Source of the DNA: Odobenus rosmarus divergens
Taxonomy: Eukaryota; Chordata; Mammalia; Carnivora; Odobenidae
Assembly: GCF_000321225.1 (NCBI RefSeq)
Contig: NW_004451412.1
Coordinates: 105,594 to 169,593 of the forward strand
Direction of reading: 5' to 3'
DNA length: 64,000 nucleotides
The notes below the pieces were generated by a model that saw nothing but the letters and a program-made list of their open reading frames with translations, was not told the DNA's origin and searched no databases. Below are positions 55,350 to 64,000 of the stretch, piece after piece (positions within the stretch are counted from its first letter, which is position 1; each line of letters begins with the position of its first letter). A program made the position numbers and the translations under genes.

Positions 55350-55633
55350 TGTGCTTTTCAAACTTTAATGTACCTATGAAACAAATGGGGATCTTGTGAA
55401 ATGCAGATTCTGATTCAAAAGGTTTTGTGTGGTCCAAGATTCTGCATTTCTTTGTTTTCCTTCAAATTTTATTTAAATTCTAGTTAGTTAACATATAGTG
55501 TAATCCTGGTTTCAGGAGTGGAATTTAGTGATTCATAGCTAACACCCACTGCTCATCACAACAAGATTCTGCATTTCTGACAAGATCCCAAGTAACATCA
55601 ATGCTGATGCTCTAAAGGCCAGTTTGAACTTCT
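55350..55633. mobile_element. MER5A-type element split by an L1 tail
   Basis: Left part to 55451 (gtgcttttcaaactttaatg, gatcttgtgaaatgcagatt), right part from 55562 (aagattctgcatttctga, aacatcaatgctgatgctc). Confidence 0.8.
55452..55561 (-). mobile_element. Very short 5'-truncated L1 tail
   Basis: 110 bp of antisense L1 end (ttctagttagttaacatata). TSD caagattctgcatttct at 55435-55451 and 55562-55578. Confidence 0.93.
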
Positions 55634-56159
55634 AAGCTTCATGATGTAGAGTTATATCAAGGCTACCTCTGAACAGATCAGGATGACTTGTGCTTTTCTG
55701 CCTGGGGAGACAGCTGACCCTAAATGCCATGGTTTTAAGAGTTCTGTTTTTTAAATTTAGTGGCACTGTGCCATAATGTTCACTCACCTAAATTTCTAGG
55801 TGAGTACAGTACTGAGTGCATTTAGGACTAATTCATGTTTTCAAGAGGATGGGGGAGCAGTCAAAAGACAGTGGGGTAGACAGAAAGAGGGGAGAGAAAT
55901 ACAAAAAAGGTGGGGAAGGCGCATACTAAGAGGCAATGGAGAATACAGCAAACAAGACAAAGCAACCATCCATCTATAAGCAAATTGCTTGTCCAACAAT
56001 CTTAAGAAAGCAGCTTCCCTGAGATCAACATCTCAATTAATTTCACTTGTCTATGCAAGATGGTGGGTCTTTCTAGAAGTTAAGTATTTGCCTAGTTGGC
56101 TAGAAGAAAGGTAGTGGAGAAGCAATTAAGAAATTGAAGAGATGTGCCCTAATCTGAAT

Positions 56160-56600
56160 TTTATACTTGTCTCCATTTAATTCTGAACAGCCTTTCCTGA
56201 TCTTCTTTAATTTAAATTACATTGCCCTATAATTCTCTGAGAAGAGCCTATTCTCTTCATGGCACTTAATGTAATTTGAAATATATTTGTCTTTTTACTT
56301 CTTGGTACCTTGTCTCCCCTACTTAGACTGCAAGCTTTATGACTCGGATCAAGACCGTTTTGTTTACGAGTATCCGTCTACCACATGTAAGTACTTAAGA
56401 AATACTGAGTTTAAAAAGTGAAAAGTGAATAGGTAAAGCCTGAATTGTTAATTCACAGAGGAAGGAAACTGTCACTCCTATTTCTCTACTATTCTCTTCA
56501 ATATAGACAGCACAACCATCTTCTGAAATGCAAGTTCCATTAGGGCAGAGTCTCTACCTACTTGGTTCACTGATTGAGCTAAATGCCTAATTGGCTGCCT
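56160..56600 (+). mobile_element. L2 LINE 3' fragments
   Basis: cttagactgcaagctttatg and ttccattagggcagagtctc are typical L2 3' text; two pieces, possibly one element. Confidence 0.6.
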
Positions 56601-56779
56601 CGCCTTAAGTGCTCACTAACTAGATGTTGAAGACATACTCATTCTAGGTACTGAGTGAAGGAATTATTATAAGGAAACTGACCCACAAGATAAAGAAAAA
56701 TTGTGCTCTGCTCAGCATTTACTTTGTACACATAGGGTCTTGCAAATATAATAGTATAAATTCAACACATGCTTGATGA

Positions 56780-57475
56780 ATTGAATTCATGGAGGACCTG
56801 TTAAAAAAACTGAACCAAGTAAATTTGGAGATCTATTTAGCTTTATTAAATGATTCATGAATCAGGGGCACCTGGGTGGCTCAGTCGTTAAGCGTCTGCC
56901 TTCAGCTCAGGTCATGATCCCAGGGTCCTGGGATCGAGCCCCACATCGGGCTCCCTGCTCGGCGGGAGGCCTGCTTCTCCCTCTCCCACTCCCCCCTGCT
57001 TGTGTTCCCTCTCTCACTGTGTCTCTCTCTGTCAAATAAATAAAATCTTTAAAAAAATAAAAAATAAATAAATGATCCGTGAATCAGGCAGCATCCTATC
57101 TAGCGAGGGGAGCGGGGGGGCTCCAAAGGGCTACAGAAAGGAAAAGGTTTTTCAAGGCAGGACAAGGATGTCAGGAAAGGGGAGGGGGAAGGGTTATTTC
57201 CTGTGAGGTCACTTTTATTTGGGGACAAAAGAGTTTTAGTAGATGGATTACCTCATCTCCCTTGGGGAGATAAGGAGAGTCTATGTGACAGATTCCTTAT
57301 TAATGCTGACCAGAAAATTCCTGGCTGGTTAAAGGTTATATTCCGGGTGCAGGGGGGCGGGGCAGGGGAGGAGTGTTAAAACTGAAGTTAGGTTAGATAT
57401 TAAGTCTTGGTTTGCTCATGTGGCCTAGGTGACACCATTTGGGGCCTGTGGTTTTCTTTTTAACAACCTAAATGA
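56780..57475. mobile_element. Possible old LTR, split by a CAN-SINE
   Basis: Sequence with gagatctatttagctttatt, gattcatgaatcagg, gtgaggtcacttttatttgg and ggtgacaccatttggggcct resembles LTR-type repeats I cannot name. Low confidence in class and strand. Confidence 0.35.
56867..57069 (+). mobile_element. CAN-SINE
   Basis: Near-consensus copy with head gggcacctgggtggctcagt. TSD aaatgattcatgaatcagg / aaatgatccgtgaatcagg. Confidence 0.96.
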
Positions 57476-57660
57476 ACGATACCTTCTATAGAATTCAGAT
57501 ATGCTGTCTTTAGGAGGGTTTTCTAGACCTACTTCTGTAAATTCCTCAGATAGCCACTGTGGGCTGTGGGGCCTTTCTACGTTTTCTTGCTAACAGAGCT
57601 CTACTTTTTACAGGATAGGAACATGGCCAAACAAGGGCAAAAAAATCAAGATTGGCATAA

Positions 57661-57825
57661 ACCATTGGATCTCAACCTGCTCTATATTAAAATCACTGGG
57701 GAAATGTTTAAAACCAATATTCTGCACCCCACCCCAGACAAATAAGAAGTTCTGAAGGTGGGGCCCAGACTTCTTACAAATCTCCTGGATTATTATAATG
57801 GGCAACCAGGGTTGCACTGGCCCCA
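57661..57825. mobile_element. MER5-type hAT element
   Basis: aaaatcactggggaaatgtt and gttctgaaggtggggcccag are MER5A/B text. Confidence 0.75.
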
Positions 57826-58102
57826 GACAGCTATGACAATCCTGTTCTGCTTTGCCTGTGTTTGGTTTACAGGTTATGCATCTATGTGACCCAGGTCTGG
57901 TCACTGAGATATAAGAGAAAATCTACTAAGAAGTCCTAAAAAAGACTTCTACCTTGGTAAGCAGTTTATAAGATATGTAGGATCTTTTGCCTCTACCTCT
58001 TCTTCCATCTTGATGTATCATGATATGAGATCATTAGAGCTGCAGTCATGAAGAGACACGGCTGACACACTCAGATGACAGAGCACAAAATGCAAGAGTC
58101 TG

Positions 58103-58303
58103 GGGGCGCCTTGGTGGCTGAGTCGGTTGAGCCTCTGACTCTTGGTTTGAGCTCAGGTCATGATCTCGGGATCGTGAGATCGAGCTCTGCCTCAGGCTCC
58201 GCGCTTGGCAAGGAGTCCACTTGTTCCTCTCCCTCTGCTCCTCCCCCTGCTGGCTTGCTCTCTTTCTCTCAAATAAATAAATAAATGAAATTTTAAAAAA
58301 AAA
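58103..58303 (+). mobile_element. CAN-SINE
   Basis: ggggcgccttggtggctgag head, CT-rich tail. TSD gcaagagtctg on both sides. Confidence 0.95.
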
Positions 58304-58489
58304 GGGCAAGAGTCTGCTTAACTCTGAATTTGCCCAGCCTTCTTGTTATGTGAAATGATTCAATGTCTTTATTGTTTATGACACAGTTTTTCTGTGACTT
58401 GCATACAATTCCCTTTCTCTTCCTACTTATAATATAACCCTTACTCATTCTTTCATTCATTAAATGCATTCATTTATCAAAATAAGATG

Positions 58490-58705
58490 CATAGCAGTTA
58501 AGGGCACGAGCTTTGCAATCAGACAGCTCTAGAGTCCTATTTACCTGTTACTGGTTGCATGTCTCTCTAAGCTTTGTTCCCTCTTCTATAAAAACAGTGG
58601 TGCCTACTTTATAATTTCATCATGAGAATTAAATGAACTTATACGCAGAAAGCTCTTAGCACAGAGCCGGCACATAATCAATAATGACCATTGCTGTTAC
58701 ATGTC
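58490..58705 (+). mobile_element. MIR SINE
   Basis: agcagttaagggcacgagct, tcatgagaattaaatgaact and gcacagagccggcacataat. Confidence 0.85.
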
Positions 58706-60647
58706 TGCTCTGTACCGGAAGTTTCCTCTTGTTGCATTAAATTAAAAGAAAACAAAAAGCATACCTATTCTAAATGATATTCAGTAATGCATTTGATTAT
58801 TAAATATTACCTCAGAACTTTCCAAGGCACAGTAATCCTAATTTAACATCTTGTTATTCACAATTTATACTTTAGAATCTCCACATACCTGAGTATAAGA
58901 TCTGTAACGGAATAGTGATTTGTTTGTTTTCTAGAAACATTGTATGCAAAGAAAAACATATTCAATCATCAGTAGTCTGGCCCATTCATTTGCAATTAAA
59001 ATTAGAAGGTGAGATGTGGTAGCAGACACTTTATTGCAGATTAGAAGACCAGTATTTCATTTCGTGAATGGTTTTGTAACCTTGATTTTACTACTTAAGG
59101 GAAGTATCAAGTTATTGTTTTTGCACTAGATGAACTGGCATATTAGTTTTATAGTCATGTGCCCATTTCGTACTTTAAGGCTAAGTAAAGAATAGAAGAT
59201 ATGCCTTTGTTTGGAAAAGGGAGAATGAACCTAAAATCTTGTTGGATTAATATGTGAATGCTCATGTGAGCATTCTGAAGTGAGAGGTATTAGGTTGGTT
59301 TCTTGTGTCCAGTATGAGAAGAAAGTAGAAAGATTTTACTGAGGAATCAAAGAAAAACGTAGATCACAGAATGATATGAGTGCATGAATAGCAAATATGT
59401 AAAAATAACATGTATAAAACAGTAGAAAGAATAGGTGCAATTATCTGCAATTTGGGGGATCAGATTTAATTTCCTTAATGGTTATCTGTACGTTACTATT
59501 AATCATTAGAGTTTTCTATTCAACATTCATTGCATAATGGATTAAACATAGGGTGAAAAAATTCTTCCCCAAACTTTCACACTAATTTACTGGGTAACTT
59601 TAGGCAAGTGATTTAACATTTGGGGGTTTTGAACAGCACAATCATGATCCTTTTGTGTTTTGTAGATGATTTTGATAATGATGTGTGCAGAAAGGTTTGA
59701 GGGTTCTTTTGGAAGAAATTTTACATTGTTTCATTAGAATTTAACATATCTTGCATTTGCCATAATTTTTTTAAAGCCCTTTATCTTTGGATGGTTTTTC
59801 TGGTCCAAGAGCTCTTATTAGGTTACCTCCCATGCTTTGCCAAGTTGTAACTAAGCCAATATTGATTCTCTGCAACCACTTTGAGCTCAGCACTGACCAG
59901 TCAATATTATAGCACTTAGACAAAGAGAACTTTCTAAAAGGATTTCTAAGTAGTGGAAATAATACATTTAATCCAAAACATTATATTCTTTCATAAGAAA
60001 GTTTGTAGGCCCTAAAATTTAATTTGAAAAAAATCTTTAAGTGATGTGTATTAAAATTTACTTATTATAACTTGTAATTTTATAAACCAAATTTACTTTG
60101 AATTAACTATAGCTATGAATGTACTATTTCTAACTTGTGCTCATAATATTCATTTCCATGTTTATTTATTCAGGAGGTGTAGTCTGCTGTAAGATTGATC
60201 AAACCATAAAATTCATCACAGTGATCAGTTCTGTAAATAGAAGAAAATGGGGGGACAGTTAATAAGAGTGTAATAGACTAAGTACTTGGTTACTGATGAA
60301 GCCTGTAGTAATGTGCCTCTCCTTAGGGCATCAGCCTAAGAATGGTGATTTCTCTGCTTATTTTCAGGATCCCTCTGCCTGAAAAATTATATTGTTCTTC
60401 ATCAAGGGTACACAATTTATCAAAATACTCTAGAAACAAATACAACTATTGCTTATTCTATATCACAGTAGAATCATTCTGGATCCTGGTCACTATCCAT
60501 CACAGTCCCTGTGCTCTAGAAGGATTAGGCAGATGACTATAGTAGTTGGACCAACCAGACTCTCCGTCTCTGCCAGGGATCTGAATCTTGAACAGAGTGA
60601 CACTTGAGTGAAATGAAGGCCCTTGGAGTTAAATTATTCCAACGATC

Positions 60648-60839
60648 GGGGCGCCTGGGTGGCTCAGTTGGTTAAGCGACTGCCTTCGGCTCAGGTCATG
60701 ATCCTGGAGTCCCTGGATTGAGTCCCACATCAGGCTCCCTGCTTGGCAGGGAGTCTGCTTCTCCCTCTGACCCTCCCTCCCCCTCATGTGCTTTGTCTCT
60801 CTCATTCTCTCTCTCTCAAATAAATAAAATCTTTTAAAA
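60648..60839 (+). mobile_element. CAN-SINE
   Basis: ggggcgcctgggtggctcag head. TSD aaattattccaacgatc / aaattattccaatgatc. Confidence 0.96.
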
Positions 60840-61269
60840 AAATTATTCCAATGATCATACCAAAGAGACCATATGTAAATGTCTCCTCTAAAGATCCCCA
60901 GAGTTGTTCTGGTTTCCATTCCTCCCAAGGTCCAGTGGTTCTGTTTTCCTTTGATTCTGTGAATCACCCATATTCTTCCCATATTGAGGGCAGGGAGTGG
61001 TAGGGAGCACTTCAGTTAGTTTCTATAACTTGCAATCAAAGATCCCCAACTGAAGCAGGCAAAACACATATATACACAAAATCACACTATATAAGACAAT
61101 AAATGATAGATGCCAAATGAATGATACAGCAGTGTTGTAATAACTCAGAGGAGCTAGATACATCTGTGGTCTGATAAAGTCAAGACAAGGAAGATTTTGT
61201 AAAGGAAATGAGACAGGTGTCATTGAGTTACTGCCACCTACCCATTGGACAATATCCATGAAGATCAGT

Positions 61270-61505
61270 GACGGTATAGCACTGAGCTAAGAGCTCAGAC
61301 CCTGAAACCAGAGAGAATTGGGTTCAAATTCTGGCTCTGTCTGGCTGTATGATCTTGTTTAAGTGAATTAGCCTCTTTGTGCCTCCGTATCCTTTATTTG
61401 TAAAATGGAAATAGTAGTACTCCTCTCATAGGTTCATTGTAAGGATTAAATCAAATAACATTTGTAAAATGTTTAGCACAATGCTAATAAGTACTCAATT
61501 TTAAA
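61270..61505 (+). mobile_element. MIR SINE
   Basis: gggttcaaattctggctctg, tttgtaaaatggaaatagta and aatgtttagcacaatgctaa. Confidence 0.9.
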
Positions 61506-61774
61506 AAGAAATGAATCAATCATGTATTTCTTGGCAATAGTTGAGAAATCAAACTCAACTCTCCAGAGTGAATGGATGAAATGGAGCAACATAATTGGTC
61601 CAAGAAAATGACAACACATAAAAGGGATCCATTCCTTTTTCCCACCACCCACCCTATCTCCCTCCACACATGCACACATTTTCTCAGGCTAGAAGGAGTC
61701 TCATTGAGGTCTTTGCCTGGGAAGCCATTATCCACTATTAAATGTCTTTAATAATTTGCTAATGGTGTTTCATC

Positions 61775-61860
61775 AGCCCTCAGTAACCTGTGAGATAAGC
61801 ATTATTGTCACTAATGCCCATAGAGAGGCACAATGAGTAAAATATCTTCACTCAAACAAT
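61775..61860 (-). mobile_element. MIR fragment
   Basis: taacctgtgagataagcatt and catagagaggcacaatgag; antisense MIR core, short. Confidence 0.5.
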
Positions 61861-61867
61861 CCAGAAG

Positions 61868-62062
61868 AGGGGCACCTCCGTCACTCAGTCGGTTAAGCAT
61901 CTGCCTTCCACTCAGGTCATGATCTCAGGGTCCTGGGACCGAGCCCTGAGTCTGGCTCCCTGCTGAGCAGGGAGTCTGCTTCTCCTTCTCCCTCTGCCTC
62001 CTCCACCATGTTCATGCTCTCTCTCTCTCTCTCTCAAATAAATAAATAAATAAAATCTTAAA
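61868..62062 (+). mobile_element. CAN-SINE
   Basis: ggggcacctccgtcactcag head, (CT)n. TSD aacaatccagaag / aataatccagaag. Confidence 0.95.
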
Positions 62063-62484
62063 ATAATCCAGAAGATTGAGAAATTGATTTTTATTAATTT
62101 GATGTTTTGCCTAATTCATAGTCTATGTTCCTTTAATATATGGCCAAATAAGACGAGGAAGGCAACTATTTTAATATTTCTTTTCATTAGGAAATCTTTC
62201 AGGATTTTCAAACAAAAATTACTTTCACTTTCCTAATGAGAAAAACTACTAAACCCTAAGCTCATTGAGGGAGATGTAGGCCAATGAATAAAATACATTT
62301 ATAGGTGACATGCTAGAAGTAGGTCGAGATGAAGTAACTGATTCTAGCTTGGACACAGTAGGGAGTCTTCATAAGTCTTTTTGCTTCTACTCTGTGTAAT
62401 TCATTCTTCTCACAGAAATCCAAATGACATTTTGAAACATGAACAAATCACACAGACTTCCTATTTGTACCTTTTGTCCCCGTT

Positions 62485-63055
62485 ACTATAGCTACGTAAC
62501 AAATGACCTCAGACTGTTGTGAGGGAAAAAACCCATTTTTTATGCTCATGAATTCTGTGTGTCAGGAATTCAGACAAGACACAGCAGAGATGACTTGTCT
62601 CTGCTGCATGGTGTCTGTCTGGAAGCTTAGCTGCTGCACTCAGAGGTGGAGGCTGGAATCATTTGAGGACTCACCCTCTCACCTGACCAGTGGTTGATGT
62701 GGGCTGTTGGCTGGGAGCTTCAGTAGCTCTCCACACGAACCCCTGCAGGTGATCTCTCTGCGAAGACGAGTTTGCATTTCATTGCATCACGGTTGTTAGG
62801 TTCCAAGGGAAAATGTCCAGAGAGAGAGACAGAGTAAAACTCTATTTTTTATGACCTACCTGCCAAAGTCACATGGTTTCCCTTCTGCCATACTCTATTG
62901 GTCAGAGAAGGGATAAGCCCCAGGCCTAGGCTCAAATTGAGGTAACATAAACCCCACCTCGCAATGGGAGAGTTTCAGGCCCTTTGTAAGAGGAGTGTGT
63001 GAATGGGATTTATACTGGTGCAGCTACCTTTGGAAAATTCCATTTGCCACACTTT
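62485..63055 (-). mobile_element. MLT1-like LTR remnant
   Basis: Antisense text ctacgtaacaaatgacctca, gtgtcaggaattcagacaag and ccatactctattggtcagag resembles MaLR LTRs. Diverged; family uncertain. Confidence 0.5.
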
Positions 63056-63064
63056 TCAAAGGTG

Positions 63065-63580
63065 CCTGCTGCTCTTAGAAAAATTCAAACTCCTTGAATG
63101 GTCTATAAGGCCCTGTGTAGTTGGGATTCCCACCTACCTCTCTGAACTCATCTCCTACCTCTCTCTCTAATTTCCTGTACTCCAGTCACACTTTTGTCCG
63201 TTCCATGAACTGATTAAACCAAACGTTACCTAAAATACTCTGACTCCAGATCTTTATAAACCTGCTTCCTTGACATTCAGCTCCGGGCTCATATGCCACT
63301 CCTCACAGAGGCCTTTCCTGGCCAGTTCTCCTCCTACCATTATTCTCTGTCACTTTACCCCATCTCATTTTCTCAGTCACCTATCCTAACCTGAAGTTAA
63401 ACTATTCACTTATTTGTTTACTCATTTATTTTCTACCTCCCACCTACATTCCCCACTGAGAGCAGGATTCTTGCCTGGCTTATTCCCCTCTCTGTCTCCG
63501 AGCCTAGAACAAGGAGGCTTGGCACATCATAGGTGTTCAGCACATATTTACTGAGGGAACTGAGTGAATAAGGGGGCATC
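63065..63580 (+). mobile_element. L2 LINE 3' end
   Basis: tcctcacagaggcctttcct, actgagagcaggattcttgc and catcataggtgttcagcaca are L2 3' hallmarks. Confidence 0.8.
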
Positions 63581-63587
63581 GTGTTTG

Positions 63588-63813
63588 AGGTGCCTGGACG
63601 GTGCAGCCAGTTAAGCATCTGACTCCTGGCTGCATCTGAGGTCCTGATCTCAGGTCCACCGATCTCAGGGTCATGGGATCAAACCCCACGCCTGGCTCTG
63701 TGCTCAGCACAGTCTGCTTCAGACTGTCTCTCCCTCTCCCTCTGCCCCTCCCCTCCACACCCGTGCTCTCTCTCTTTCTCTCTCTCTCAAATAAATAAAT
63801 ACATCTTTAAAAA
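63588..63813 (+). mobile_element. CAN-SINE with internal insertion
   Basis: aggtgcctggacggtgcagc head, a short duplicated gatctcagg segment, CT-rich tail. TSD-like gcatcgtgtttg / gatgatgtttg. Confidence 0.92.
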
Positions 63814-63864
63814 GAGGGGATGATGTTTGTTCCAAACCTTAAAAGACAAACAAGTGGGTTGTTT

Positions 63865-64000
63865 TTTTAAAAAACAGTTTTACCAAACTATAATTCACAT
63901 ATCATACAGTTTATCCATTTAAAGTTTACAATGCAATGGCAATAATATATTCACAGAGTTATGCAACCATCACCACTATCTAATTTCAGAACATTTTTAT
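63865..64000 (-). mobile_element. L1M 3' end, continues past window
   Basis: Antisense text aactataattcacatatcat and gttatgcaaccatcaccact is a common old-L1 tail. Confidence 0.75.

Larger units (their letters stand above)
51151..64000. other. Region downstream of EXOC1, no gene recognised
   Basis: Built of L1, MLT1, HAL1-like, CAN-SINE, L2, MIR and MER5 pieces listed separately. Unannotated stretches with nothing recognised are 54855-55350, 55640-56160, 57840-58100, 58710-60640, 60850-61265 and 62080-62480. No open frame in the region resembles a cellular protein. Confidence 0.8.

Noticed and set aside
58710..60640. About 1.9 kb free of recognised repeats, considered as a possible gene or conserved regulatory block.
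   Set aside because: AT-rich, with no sizeable open frame or clear splice-bounded exon; conservation cannot be judged from a single sequence.
1..64000. Search for CRISPR arrays, operons, phage or plasmid genes, rRNA or snRNA genes.
   Set aside because: All repeated units are dispersed eukaryotic transposons or microsatellites; intron-exon structure and SINE content show vertebrate nuclear DNA, and no such feature was seen.

Overview
The window is mammalian nuclear DNA from a carnivoran. The main evidence is more than 25 copies of the carnivore tRNA-derived SINE (CAN-SINE, 'GGGGCGCCTGGGTGGCTCAG' head, CT-rich tail, AAATAAATAAAATC end), many with fresh target-site duplications (TSDs). The SINE tail type suggests a caniform, probably an arctoid (bear, seal or mustelid group). 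That species-level call is an inference from memory of SINE subfamilies.

The one cellular gene is EXOC1 (SEC3), a subunit of the exocyst tethering complex, on the + strand. Seventeen coding exons can be placed by GT-AG boundaries and an uninterrupted reading frame from 4920 to the stop at 50264-50266. Together they encode 816 residues, the whole protein except about 80 N-terminal residues whose exons lie upstream of position 1. The exons include a 21-nt microexon (7931-7951) and a 45-nt cassette exon (31444-31488), both multiples of three. The 3'UTR follows, with candidate poly(A) signals at 50580, 50735 and 51125.

Layout: 1-4919 is the upstream intron, dominated by a 5'-complete L1 on the minus strand (5'UTR, broken ORF1, start of broken ORF2). 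4920-50266 is EXOC1 exons and introns. Introns hold CAN-SINEs, L1 tails, MIR, L2-like and MER5 copies, a TA-flanked nearly full-length Tigger1 DNA transposon (39002-41333) and a (GAAA)n microsatellite. From about 51150 to 64000 is gene-free sequence built of nested repeats: L1 fragments split by an MLT1-type LTR, a HAL1-like element, more CAN-SINEs, L2 and MIR, and an older LTR remnant.

I see no operon, CRISPR array, RNA gene or previously undescribed gene system. The points most worth checking concern splicing. A perfect 32-bp tandem duplication abuts one EXOC1 acceptor. Antisense L1 sequence reaches to within about 20 bp of the acceptor of the penultimate exon. There is also a possible unannotated pseudo-exon after window exon 8. 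Coordinates of coding exons are exact from splice logic; edges of old repeats are approximate.
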